The notes beneath the pieces were generated by a model. That model did not search any database. It was not told the origin of the DNA and saw nothing but the letters and a program-made list of their open reading frames with translations. Below, piece after piece: positions 40,430-50,970 of a stretch of DNA of 64,000 bases. The stretch comes from Cryphonectria parasitica EP155. Its lineage: Eukaryota; Ascomycota; Sordariomycetes; Diaporthales; Cryphonectriaceae. The DNA is taken from positions 6,138,001 to 6,202,000 of the forward strand of contig NW_024468909.1 of the NCBI RefSeq assembly GCF_011745365.1, written 5' to 3'. How positions within the stretch are numbered: position 1 is the first letter of the stretch; each line of letters starts with the position of its first letter. A program made the translations under genes and the position numbers.

Positions 40430-41462
40430 TCACAGCCAAAAAGCATTCCACATAGGCTCAACCTTGAACCCGGCTACAGGCACACTGAGCTCAAGACAGC
40501 CCACATCGCTATACGTCGACCCATAGCCAAAGGTAGCTACCGGATCCCCCTCACAGGCATCCGTAGCATACGCCGACACCTGCCAGCCATAGTTCAGGTA
40601 GTCCACCACAGCCACAAACGGCGGCGGTTCCGCGTACCAGCCGTTGGACGTTACCCAGTCGGCCAGCGGGAAGCTGTGGCAGTCCTGCGGGCCGGCCGCG
40701 TACAACTCGACGCCAAAAGCCGCGTCCTCGGTGCCGAAATCCGAGCAGTAACGGGAGAGGAGTTTGTTGAAGAAGTAGATCTGGTAGGCGAAGTGATTGC
40801 TGGAGGTGGGCACGCTGATTGTGCTGGACGAGACTGTTGGGCCTGTTGGGGTTCCTGCTAGGTCTGAGAGGAGGAAGCCGTCGTAGACGAACACGTGTTC
40901 CGCTTTAGAAAACAAGAAACGTCAATGATAAGATACAGTGATTTATGACAAAACCAAAGGGTGGCTGCTTACCCAGGTCAATAGAGATATTCGCTGCTTC
41001 CAGCACGCACTGGGACACGAGGGTGGAGTTGTCGATATAGCCAGACGCTCCGTTTACACATGAAGCATAGTAGTTGCCACTGGGTGAAAGTGGAAATCAG
41101 TACATGACTCTTTTCGTCATTATTGTCCTCATAAGGCCCATTCAGTCTTACTTTTCTGCCCACTGTCACACGTTGTTAACCAAAGTACGGTCACTGGAAG
41201 AGTAAATAGGGGTGGGCAGGCTTACCACGAGGGTGTTGTCATCCAGCTCGATCAGAGAAGACAGCCAGACACTACTAGTGATGGAGGTTCCATTATCAGA
41301 AGAACACGTTCCCACTAGCCAGCCGTTCATGAAACTTATGTCGCTGCAGAGATCAAGAAAGGCTCCTGGGGTATCTCGCTGGAACACGGTGGGAGCAGCC
41401 CGCACCGCGGCGAGGCTGCCGAGGCTGACAGCCGCCAGAGAGAGTCTGGAGTCCAGCTGCAT
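40430..41462 (-). CDS. Secreted protein with cyanovirin-N-like (CVNH) domain
   Basis: Four exons: 41462-41226, 41162-41152 (11 nt), 41079-40973, 40902-40430, 275 residues. All introns are GT-AG (GTAAGC, GTAAGA, GTAAGC donors). Signal peptide MQLDSRLSLAAVSLGSLAAVRAA-like at 1-23. Residues about 33-118 follow the CVNH pattern: FLDLCSDISFMNGWLVGTC, then SSVWLSSLIELDDNTLVW and NYYASCVNGASGYI, with paired cysteines; the microexon supplies WAE and part of the next codon. CVNH domains are carbohydrate-binding or of unknown role in fungi. The C-terminal half (about 119-275) is an extracellular-looking region (NHFAYQIYFFNKLLSRYC, then FGYGSTYSDVGCLELSVPV) that I do not recognise. Exon structure rests on splice signals and frame only. 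Confidence 0.78.
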
Positions 41463-43495
41463 ATTGTGGTGCTGAGAATAGTTACTTCGGGAGTTATTAG
41501 AGCTTGTGGAGGAGGTCGAGTGTTTTGGGAAAATGCGAAAATCTCCCCTCGGGTGACGACATTGAGAGATGCTCGGGTCAGGTCTCTTATACTATATTTC
41601 ACATCGCGCCTCTCGTTATTTTCCCCTTCCTCAGTTCTTGTCTCCTGCTCAAGTCTCGTTCATGGCCAGTTACATCACACCCACAAGAAAAGTTTTTGGC
41701 CCGGTAGTTGTGACCCGACAGAACCACGCAGGGTTGGAAGCATATGACTTGCATCTAGTGGAAGGTCCCTCTTCCCAATGGCAAGTCTCATGGTCGTCTA
41801 ATCCACCCAGATATGATCTGGCAATACCTACCCACACCATGCGAGGCGGTTCGCGAAAACCGAAGGTCGCCGGGTCACTTGCCCAATCGGATTCAAATCG
41901 ATGTTGTGCATATGCCATGCTACGCAGAGAAAAACCCACCTGCAGTTCCGCTTCGGCACCCGGGCGTAGTCCCGACCAATGTAACGAACATCGTGGGGTG
42001 ACTATCGAATATGTACGGCGCGGAATGCAGGGCGATCTTATTTTGCATTTTATAGGTAGGTAGTGACCATTTAAAAATCTTGCTTACAGACAAAAGTAGG
42101 AAATTGTTTTCGAGTCTCATCCCGAACGGTAGAACTCTGTCCGGATACTGCATCTGGTGAGGGTCACCCCATCTAGCAGCTGTCCTCGGCCTTTTGAGGA
42201 CGGCTCGGGACTTCAAACCCTTTCTCGTGGGATCTCGCCCAGATTATACCGCCTGTACCCCCCACGTCCTCAGTTAGACAGACGGACCGAGTGTTCGCCT
42301 CGGATGTTTTCTTTTTTAGACATGTGCCCGAATCTGCCGGCCTGGTGGAATACCGTGATATTCCGTCTCTTTAGTTGATTGTAACAGCCACGCTCTGACC
42401 TTCTTTGACTCTCCATTTTGGCGTCCATTGGTGTTCATCTTGACTTTGGTTGCTTTGTAATATGCAAGTTGTTGGCTACCTGGGCGTTTTCCCCCCCCAG
42501 AAAGCTGTAGTATAAGCGATGACAGGCTGATACATATTTATAAATGCTACCACCTTGACTTCCTTGGAGTGTAAGTTACAATTTGGATGTTTAGAATAAG
42601 AGATCTGACACATTCCATGACACTCAGTCTTTTCGAAGCGCACAGTCAGTGTAGCCAAAGATGTCAAGAGGCCTGCTTTTCAGTGCCAAGCTTTTTCATC
42701 TCTCAAGTCTCCCACAACAGCTCATGAGGTCATTGCCCAAATGGCTGCATGCATAGGCCGCTGTGGAGGTGGCAGTTCGATACGCGTGATGAGACATTCG
42801 AGGTCTCTTCAGGCTTATTAGAGCGACTCTGTGACAGACACTTCGGTGTGCTCTAGATGTAAAATCAAGTGAATGATGCTTCGACTTACACTTGTCTTGT
42901 GATGAGTCCCTGCAAAGCCTGTCTCTAGCAGTGGTGAAAGGCTACGTCAGTGTGGTCTACGTCCGTAAATATCGTGCTCTGTATAGTTCAGTCGCACTCG
43001 AAACGCACTATATCACGGTCATCAAGAGAAACAGCTGTTGGGTGAGTCGTACCCTCTTGTTAGAGAGTGATACTTGATTTGTAGCACACAAATAGACACA
43101 CGAGAGTTCCACCTTAAACGGATGGCCTCCGAGTGTTGATGAAGTGTACGCTGCTTTCCACTCGTTTCGTTGGTAATTTCAAGTAACGATTAAAGACTCG
43201 ATAGCTCTGGAACCCTGTATGTATGCACTTCTGTGCTACAGCTACGATCCACAAACAAGTGTGGGCTTCAACAATGTGTCTCTTCTACGATCTAGTTTCT
43301 CATATTCCCATAGACGAAACATTATAATAATTCATCGCCTCGCCGCAATTTGAAATGAATGCTGACTGAAGTTGTAAATTGAAATGCAAAGGCGGACATT
43401 ACTTAGACAACGCGGTGCCTTTGCTTGACTTCTCAACAACCTCACTGATATCCATAAAGACTTCAAAATCCTATCCAGCCCAACTTTTCCAGGCC
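41463..43495. other. Intergenic, 2.0 kb
   Basis: Contains the CVNH gene promoter and, at the right end, the leader of the hypothetical gene at 43496. Short frames on both strands (for example 41569-42063) have no support. No repeat or RNA gene recognised. Confidence 0.5.
41584..41591 (-). promoter_or_regulatory. TATA box of the CVNH-like gene
   Basis: TATAAGAG on the minus strand, about 122 bp before the ATG at 41462. Confidence 0.55.
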
Positions 43496-44149
43496 ATGGA
43501 CACAGACGCCAACAGAATGACCGGACCAGACAAGTGGGAAGCTATCATAAATGAACACATCGTCCTGGCAAAGCGATGTCAGACAACCAGCTTCCACGAC
43601 GCCCCTGAGAAGCTGTTTCCACACGCAAGCCTCGAGCCTCCCCAGGTTGATACGAGCACTAATACAAGTCCCATCAACCTCAAGCTGATCGACCTGCACA
43701 GAGACACCGTCCGCGCCGGCCGCAAGGCCTATGGCAAATTTCACGCTGTCATCGAGGGACTCAAGACGGAGAGGCCCAAGGAAGACGCGTGGGAGGACAA
43801 GATTGGCTCTGCGGCCATCATCGCCAAGGACAAGATGGTCGGGATCCTGGATAAGATGGTGGATGGTGGTAAAGGAGTCCTCCGGGACATTTCCGACGAG
43901 AGTGCACAGGTCGAGAATGCCAAATACTTGAACTTTTGTGTGAACGGGTATGTCCTTTTTATGAAAAAAGCGAGTGAGGCGTTTGAGCTGGTCTATGATA
44001 GCCGCAAGGGAGGGCAGCAGCGGGTCTGGACTGCGCTTGAGACAGCTGGACGCAATGTGGATGAGGCTGAGGCGGCGGCGTTGAGATGGGTCGCTGGACG
44101 TGAAACCACCGCCATCATTCCCTCTTCCATTTCGACCTCTCCTTCTTGA
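43496..44149 (+). CDS. Hypothetical helical protein
   Basis: Single exon, 217 residues, starting at the first ATG in a frame open from 43379 (whose first codon is TTG). Predicted almost wholly alpha-helical, rich in Lys, Ala and Glu, with amphipathic stretches such as NLKLIDLHRDTVRAGRKAYGKF and KDKMVGILDKMVDGGKG. No signal peptide, membrane segment or catalytic motif seen. It might be a lineage-restricted cytosolic protein. Tail to tail with the amidohydrolase gene, 237 bp apart. Function not recognised. Confidence 0.65.
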   Translation: MDTDANRMTGPDKWEAIINEHIVLAKRCQTTSFHDAPEKLFPHASLEPPQVDTSTNTSPINLKLIDLHRDTVRAGRKAYGKFHAVIEGLKTERPKEDAWEDKIGSAAIIAKDKMVGILDKMVDGGKGVLRDISDESAQVENAKYLNFCVNGYVLFMKKASEAFELVYDSRKGGQQRVWTALETAGRNVDEAEAAALRWVAGRETTAIIPSSISTSPS

Positions 44150-44386
44150 GCGTTGAATGAGTTCTGCACCATCTTGCCTGGGTCAAACAAGAAAGAAGCA
44201 TCTTAGCTGTATCACATTTAGGTGTCACTCACGTTCACTTCTTCATTACATGATTGCCTGGTTTTATTTTCTCATCAAAACATAAAGCAGACTGGAAGCA
44301 CTGAATGTGAATTTGCTGTTTGCCCCTTAATAGTGGACCAGAGCCTCGTTTTCAGGCCATGAATGGACTGAAAGCCTAGGCCCCTT

Positions 44387-45361
44387 TCACAATTTCAGCA
44401 GCCTTTCAGCATTCTTGTGTGTGATCATCTCAAGCTCCTCTGGAGTAACCATTCCGCTGCCAGCCAACTCCTCAAGAAATCGCGGGCCAAGTTCCATCTT
44501 CTCAAAAGGATAATCAATGCTGTACATGATCCTATCAATTTTGGTATTCCTCAACAAAGTCGCCAAAGGGTTCAGACTGAACATGCTGCTTGTTGTCACC
44601 CAGACATTCTCGTCCCACACCTCCTTGAGCGACCTATTGACATGCTTCATCTTGAAGAGCGGCAGCCTGATGGCCCGGTCCAAGTAATACGGCACCATCT
44701 CGCCCATGTGCCCGAGGATCAGTTTCAGCTTGGGAAACCGGTCAAACACGCCTGCCGAGTAGAGCTTGAGGAAGTGCAGGCCGACGTTCTCATGCCAGCC
44801 CCAAGCACCGCTGGACAAGGCGATGGCCACATGAGGGGGATAATTACCCGCATAGTACTTCTCGACCGTCTCCTGCGTCTGGGGCGTCGGGTGCGGGTAG
44901 ATGGGCACATCCAGCCTCTCAGCGGCCTCGAAGACAGGCCAGAACTTTTCGTCGTCGTAGTGCGTTCCGTCTTCAAGATGGTTGTCGACCAGCGCGCCCA
45001 GGAGGCCGAGATGCTTGACAGCACGCTCGAGCTCCTCTGCTGCCTCTTTGGGGTGCGCCATCGGCAGCACGGCAAACCCGCCCAGGCGTTTGGGGTTCTT
45101 TTGGACAGCTGCTGCCATCTCGTCGTTGGCGCCGCGGCACCCTGCGATATTGGACACTCCTATGCCGGGGATGTGCGACATGATCTGGAAAGACACGTTG
45201 TTGGCGTCCATGTCCGCGAGGCGGTTCGAGCCGTGGTCCCATAGCTGTTCGCGGGCCTTGGGGAAGACTTTCCACATCGCCTCGTAGAACTCACTGTCGG
45301 AGCCGAGGGACGGGAACGCCACATGCTCTTCTAAGGTGATTGTTCTGGTTATGGAAGCCAT
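44387..45361 (-). CDS. Amidohydrolase-family decarboxylase (2,3-dihydroxybenzoate/gamma-resorcylate decarboxylase-like)
   Basis: Metal-dependent TIM-barrel enzyme of the ACMSD-related group, which decarboxylates hydroxybenzoates non-oxidatively. Single exon, 324 residues, typical length. Marks: N-terminal TLEEHVAFP (residues 9-17, metal-binding Glu and His), IYPHPTPQ (metal His), the LILGHMGEMVPYYLDR block (active-site His), and YSIDYPFE with the metal-binding Asp. No signal peptide, so cytosolic. Substrate may be a dihydroxybenzoate or orsellinate-like phenol; it cannot be fixed from sequence. It lies 320 bp downstream of a polyol dehydrogenase gene on the same strand. Confidence 0.88.
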   Translation of the reverse strand: MASITRTITLEEHVAFPSLGSDSEFYEAMWKVFPKAREQLWDHGSNRLADMDANNVSFQIMSHIPGIGVSNIAGCRGANDEMAAAVQKNPKRLGGFAVLPMAHPKEAAEELERAVKHLGLLGALVDNHLEDGTHYDDEKFWPVFEAAERLDVPIYPHPTPQTQETVEKYYAGNYPPHVAIALSSGAWGWHENVGLHFLKLYSAGVFDRFPKLKLILGHMGEMVPYYLDRAIRLPLFKMKHVNRSLKEVWDENVWVTTSSMFSLNPLATLLRNTKIDRIMYSIDYPFEKMELGPRFLEELAGSGMVTPEELEMITHKNAERLLKL

Positions 45362-45681
45362 GATGAAGTTGGTGCACTGGCGGTTTGATCATTGTCTCGC
45401 TCACCCACAGTCGGTCCAACCCAGTGTAGGCTTTTCTATACAGTACAGTGTAGCTGATCACAGGACATAGACGGAAGTAGGTTTAAGTCCGGTTAACATC
45501 GTGCTAAGCCCGAGCAAAGCTCACCGCCAGTGGAATTCATGGAACTGAGGCGAAGGAAACCAAATCTGAATTCCTCTTGCACCGACTTATTTTTACTTAC
45601 AGATGTTCATTGTTTGCTCGAAAATATTCAAGTTACATCAATGTTCACTGTTCTTAGGTCCTCAATTTGATGACTTTAGAT
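45362..45681. other. Intergenic between same-strand genes
   Basis: 320 bp holding the amidohydrolase promoter and the 3' end of the polyol dehydrogenase transcript. No TATA box of good quality seen. Confidence 0.55.
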
Positions 45682-47057
45682 TTAGAACAACACAGTCTCC
45701 GTGTCGTCTACTATGTGAACCTTGATGCTTCCATTCCTCGGGTCCGATGACAAAGTCAGCCCTTCTAAAGCCTTTTCCAATGGGTACGTGTGTGTCACCA
45801 GTTTTTTCATATCAATAATGCCTCCACTCATACAGGCGATGCCTGCTGGCCATGTGTCCGTATAGCGATTGATAAAGCGGAGTTCGATCTAAAGAAGAAT
45901 TTGTGAGCACTCGGCCTTTTCCTTTGCTGAGAACCACAGCAGAGTAGTAGCATTGAGAAGATGATGTGTGTTCTGGGGGAAATGCTCGGGAATTCATACC
46001 TCTGCCAATGAAAGGTGCATAAATGGCAAGTTGTTCATAATATCCCTGCCGACGCCCACCACCACTACCCTGCCTCCACGACGAACCGTAAACGCTGCGG
46101 TGCAGACGCTCGACTCAACACCGGTGCACTCAATCACACACGGCGGCGCAAGATACTCCTCACCAACCTCGCCTTCACCTCCACGAGCACCAAACAGGTT
46201 CCTAATCCCCCTCGCATTGCCTCGCGCGTCGAGGGATGTGTCGACTTTATAGGTAAGACAGGACGGCACGAGCTGTTTGGCGAACTCGAGACGGCCTGGC
46301 TCCACATCTGTGATGACGATGGGATGAGCACCAGATGCCCGAGATGCAAGGAGAGCTGTCAGACCGATAGGTCCGGCACCGCAGATGACTGCTCCGCGTC
46401 CGAGGGTGAGGTTGGCGACCCGCAGAGCCTGGAGGACAACGCTCAGAGGCTCGAGGAGGGCGGCTTCGGCGAATGTCATGCTATCAGGCATCCTGAGCTC
46501 TCACAACTCAACTCTTTCGTTAGCAGGCGTTTTTCATTCAAGACCTAGAGACCAGGCATCTCTCATTCGCGCCACAGCCCACTCAACTTGTACAGCCATC
46601 TCGCAGGATGGACTTTATACCGCTGCAGCGTTCCGTCGTAAGGATAAACCCCAGAAAACCGAACGTCTTCGCAAAGGTTGTACTTCCCCATCCCACACAG
46701 GAAACACTTCTCACACGGCACGCCCGGCTCGACAGCCACCTTGTCCCCAGGCTGCAAGCTCGTCACGCCCTCGCCACACCTGACTACCACCCCCGCCCCT
46801 TCGTGGCCCAGGATGCAGTCGCCCTCGACGACGAGCGACCCTATCCGGCCGGACTTCCAGAAGTGCACATCCGAGCCGCATATTCCTGTCGTCTTGACGT
46901 GCACGAGGACCTCTCCTGGGCCGGGTGCGTAGATGGGGGCCTCGACCAGTTTGAGCTGGTGGTCGGCGGTGACTTGGAGGGAGGAATTGGGCAGGGGACC
47001 TTGAATGGTTTCGCGATGATGGTCGTGCTGTGTGGTTGTGATATTCTGTGATGCCAT
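45682..47057 (-). CDS. Zinc-dependent polyol dehydrogenase, L-arabinitol 4-dehydrogenase-like
   Basis: Medium-chain dehydrogenase of the sorbitol/xylitol/arabinitol group. Three exons, 47057-46588, 46492-46000, 45888-45682, 389 residues; introns of 95 bp (GTTGAG donor) and 111 bp (GTATGA). Splicing 1 restores HPARWLYKMPDSM, splicing 2 joins LSLAE to IELRFINRYTDTWPAG. Catalytic zinc: TTGICGSDVHFW and GHEGAG; structural zinc Cys cluster CEKCFLCGMGKYNLC; catalytic Glu in LLEPLSV. Rossmann motif GAGPIGL followed by TDVEPGRL with an Asp that favours NAD. The LRFINRYTDTWP block resembles fungal L-arabinitol 4-dehydrogenases, but xylitol or sorbitol dehydrogenase is possible. TATA-containing divergent promoter shared with a dihydroxyacetone-synthase-like gene suggests regulated sugar catabolism. 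Confidence 0.9.
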
Positions 47058-47140
47058 TTCTATTTTATTCTTATGCTTCCTTTTTCTTTATTGCGCAGTT
47101 GTGACTTTGTGAGATCATGATATGGGGAATAAAGAAAATG

Positions 47141-47150
47141 TATATATAAA
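47141..47150 (-). promoter_or_regulatory. TATA box of the polyol dehydrogenase gene
   Basis: TTTATATATA on the minus strand, 84-93 bp before the ATG at 47057. Confidence 0.65.
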
Positions 47151-47799
47151 GTGCACACCCAGTTAATCAGTTTACGGACTCATTCAAATGAAGAGGCTGA
47201 ATTTCGTGATTAATCTCATGAATATCAAACTTCGCTCAAAGAAAATACTCAAAAAATTAATTGCCTTTACTGGCTGCCGATGGGGTTCCATAGATAAGTG
47301 ACCCTCCCCCTCTCTTCTCCTCACGACCGAACACGTCGACGCCCCCGCTGTGGATGCAAATCATATGTCCGTCACCGGAAGAGCAAACCATGATCATCCA
47401 AACAAGGCCTCATCAGTATATGATGATGTTAGGGTCAAAGACGTCCGCCGCCACCACACCTTCTCGGTGATTTGGAATCTCCGCGGCCAGGGCGCCCCTA
47501 TGATAGGTTGGTTTATAGAGGCTTCTTTTTTGCGATTACATTTTTCTTGTTGACCCTTTTGAGGGTCTTGAACAAGAGTCGGATTGCCTACTTTGGTAAG
47601 CCGGGTCGTTCGCGGAGAATTTCCCCAGATCTTTGCCCCGTGATTATCAGCATCTTTCTCCCGAAACTAGATCTGGGGATTGGGCAATGAGGGTCTCTTG
47701 CTAATGCGGGCGGTGGAGAGCCGTTGAGGTGACGGTAGACGTTGAAGTATCCAATCATTGCCACGATTCGGTGTGGCAATGTTGACAACTAATTTTTCC

Positions 47800-47806
47800 T
47801 ATAAAT
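47800..47806 (+). promoter_or_regulatory. TATA box of the DHAS-like gene
   Basis: TATAAAT, 118 bp before the ATG at 47924. Confidence 0.6.
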
Positions 47807-47923
47807 TTCAATGGACGTACAGCGCCTCTATTTTCTCTTTGCGGAGCTTTAGTGAATCAACATCTTTCCAATTTCGTTTCCGAATAGAACTCTCTATCCT
47901 TGAAGATATTCCCAAATGTAAAG

Positions 47924-50527
47924 ATGGCGCCAGGAAGGCTGGAGCAAAACGGAGGCACCGCCCTCCACACCGTCCAGGACGAACTCGTCACGAAGAAGCA
48001 GCAGCCCGCTTCTGCGACGGACCTGTCCAAGCACCATGATCATGTCCTAAAGACATACCGTATTCTGATTGCTGATCTATGCCAGCAATACAACATGGGC
48101 CACCCGGGGTGAGTCACCAATGCAGAAGAAAAAAGAAGAAAAAAAACAAAAGTTACATTGTTATATGCTCTCGACCAAGGCCGGCACGGATTCAAGGCTA
48201 ATCATGGACACATGTCCCAATGAGCAGTGGCGCAATCGGCATGGCAGCCATAGGTGTGAGTCTGTGGAAATATGTGATGCGTTACGCACCTCACAGTCCG
48301 GACTGGTTCAACAGAGATCGTTTTGTCCTGTCAAATGGTGAGCTCCGTCATTCATCATTGAACTGCATGAAAAGCGATTCTCAGCACCCTCCAACCAGTC
48401 AACTTTGAGAAGATTCAGAAAATGTCCGGGGAAAAAACAGGGAAGAAGGAGACGACGAGATTATGAATTCTAACACACCAATATCCAGGACACACCTGCC
48501 TCTTCCAATACTCCTTCCTACACTTGGTAGGTTACAAAGCTATGACCTTTGACCAATTAAAGTCCTACCACTCCGAGCGCGCAGACTCCCTCTGCCCAGG
48601 CCACCCAGAGATCGAGATTGAAGGCATCGAGGTGACCACGGGACCCCTAGGCCAGGGCGTCGCCAACGCCGTGGGCCTCGCTATGGCGACCAAGAACCTG
48701 GCGGCGACATACAACAAGCCCGGGCTCGACATAGTCTCCAACCACACCTGGTGCATGGTAGGCGACGCCTGTCTGCAGGAGGGCGTGGGTCTGGAGGCTA
48801 TCTCGCTCGCTGGGCACTGGAAGTTGAACAACCTGACGATCATGTGAGTTTTGTACTTCTTACACACCTAATTCATGACAATCAATCAGTCTGATGGCGG
48901 TGTATAGCTACGACAACAACCAGATCACCTGTGACGGGTCAGTCGACATGGTAAACAACGAAGACATCAACGCCAAGATGCGTGCTTGCGGGTTTGACGT
49001 TCTTGAGGTCCAAGATGGCTGCTACGACATTGAGAGAATCATTCAAGCCCTAGAGAAGGCCAGGCAGTCCAACGACAAGCCCGTGTTCATCAACATTAAG
49101 ACCACCATCGGTCTGGGCAGCGCAGTCGCTGGCAAGGCAGCCTCCCATGGCGCACCCTTCGGCGTAGACGACGTGAAGAGGATGAAGCAGGCCAATGGTT
49201 TGGATCCCGAAAAGCATTTTGAGATCAGTGACGAGGTCAGGGCCTTCTTTGCCAACCTGCCAGAGAGGGGAGAGGAATTGGTACGGGAGTGGGAAAACCT
49301 GTTGGGACGGTACTGCCAGGAGTTTCCGGAGCTGGGTGAGGAGCTGCAGTCTCGCATGCGTGGTGAGATTCGTAAGGACTGGCGAGATTTGATCCCCAAG
49401 ACTTTTGATACTGCGCCCACGGCAACTCGGGTGTCTGGAGGGCAGGTCATCAACCCGCTCGCAAAGGAGATCAACTCCTTCATGGTTGGCACGGCAGACC
49501 TGTCTCCGTCTGTCAATATGATCTGGGATGGAAAAGTGGACTTTCAACCTGTGGGCCTCCTCCCTTCACCTCTCATTTATCAGCCTTGATCACCATAGCT
49601 AATGATTTCGCGATATTATAGCCCGATCTCAAAACCTCCTGTGGCATCAACGGCGCCTACTCAGGTCGCTACATCCACTACGGCGTCCGCGAGCACGCCA
49701 TGGCCGCCATAGCCAACGGCCTCGCTGCCTACAATCACGGCACCTTTCTCCCCATCACATCCTCCTTCTTCATGTTTTACCTCTACGCCGCGCCCGCTGT
49801 CCGCATGGGCGCCCTCCAAAACCTCCACGTCATCCACGCCGCCACCCACGACTCCATCGGCGCCGGCGAGGACGGCCCCACCCACCAGCCCATCGAGCTG
49901 GCCTCCTTGTACCGTGCCATGCCGAGCCTGCTCTACCTCCGCCCTGGAGATGCCGAGGAGACCGCCGGTGCCTGGACCGTGGCCATCGCGCACAAAGACG
50001 GCCCGAGTATTGTCAGCGAGAGCCGCCACAAGGTCCCCCAGCTGCACGGCGGTGGCGGCGCTGGCGGCCTGACGAGCAGGGATGGCGTGGCCAAGGGCGC
50101 ATATGTCCTCCGCGAGGCTGACGATGGCACCGTGGCCGATATCACGATCATCGGTGTAGGTGCTGAGCTCTCGTTCGCGGTGAACGTGGCCGACGAGCTC
50201 AGGAGACGCGGTGTCAGCGCGAGGGTGGTCAGCTTTCCGTGCTGGCGGCTGTTCGAAATGCAGCCTATCGAGTATCGCCGCCAAGTACTTTCTCGTCACG
50301 GGCCAGGCGGTATCCCTGCAGTGGTCATTGAGCCTTATGCACCGAACGGATGGGAAAGATATGCGGATGCAGGAATCAGTTTGCGTACGTTCGGGCACAG
50401 TCTGCCTGGCAAATATATCTACCAACACTTCGGTTTCGAGACAACAAAGATGACTGAAAAAGTCGTCAGATACCTGCATGGTATCAAAGATGGCAGGTAT
50501 ATCAAAGGGGAGTTTGTTGACTTGTGA
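47924..50527 (+). CDS. Dihydroxyacetone synthase-like transketolase
   Basis: Thiamine-diphosphate enzyme moving a two-carbon unit from xylulose 5-phosphate to an acceptor (formaldehyde in dihydroxyacetone synthase). Five exons: 47924-48108, 48228-48337, 48489-48843, 48908-49550, 49622-50527, 732 residues. The fourth donor (CCT|GTGGGC) is weak but restores VDFQPPDLKTSCG. Marks: LIADLCQQYNMGHPGGAIGM, RFVLSNGHTCLFQYSFLH, TTGPLGQG, the ThDP block GDACLQEG to YDNNQITCDGS, YIHYGVREHAM, and THDSIGAGEDGPTHQP. The wording of the N-terminal blocks (ADLCQQY, SNGHxCLFQY, DACLQEG) is closer to methylotroph dihydroxyacetone synthase than to pentose-phosphate transketolase. C-terminus GEFVDL is not a canonical peroxisomal SKL signal. 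Divergent with a polyol dehydrogenase whose pathway feeds xylulose 5-phosphate. Confidence 0.88.
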
Positions 50528-50970
50528 TCAAACTAGGGGATTGGCTGGGTAAAGGGCGGTGAAGGGAAAGGAGGACACCAGGGGCGCTGAGTCTTCGGAC
50601 ATTCGACAGGATGTGATTACGTCTATATAAAGACAATGCAGGAGCAAGATAGGAGGATCGTCTAATCATGATGATACTGGGGTCGGTGACTGTGAGTGGC
50701 GAAATGCTTGACGCACACACGTCTGGACACGCACACATCTTCTTTGGGTTCAGACAGACAGGAGACAGCAGATATATGGAGTGTGTGTAATTGCTCGAGA
50801 GTCATTCTAGGGTAAAATCAACCTCATGTTTACAAGCTCAGTGACCAGCGCCCCCAGTCGATGATGGCCAAAGACCGTCACCCTCGCTACAAAGACCCCC
50901 ACCATTCGCCAAACACGAAATCGGAGGATAGAAACAAGACAAGACCATAAACAAGGAGTCGACGACAAGT
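50528..50970. other. Intergenic between convergent genes
   Basis: 443 bp, 3' untranslated sequence of the DHAS-like gene and of the Cys/Tyr-rich gene. Nothing else seen. Confidence 0.55.

Larger units (their letters stand above)
47058..47923. promoter_or_regulatory. Divergent promoter region, polyol dehydrogenase and DHAS-like gene
   Basis: 866 bp with a TATA element for each gene (47141-47150 and 47800-47806). The middle is unremarkable, with no gene. Confidence 0.55.

Noticed and set aside
44417..45244. A 275-codon plus-strand frame
   Set aside because: Antisense of the amidohydrolase, which has all family motifs.
49661..50479. A 272-codon minus-strand frame
   Set aside because: Antisense of the last exon of the DHAS-like gene.
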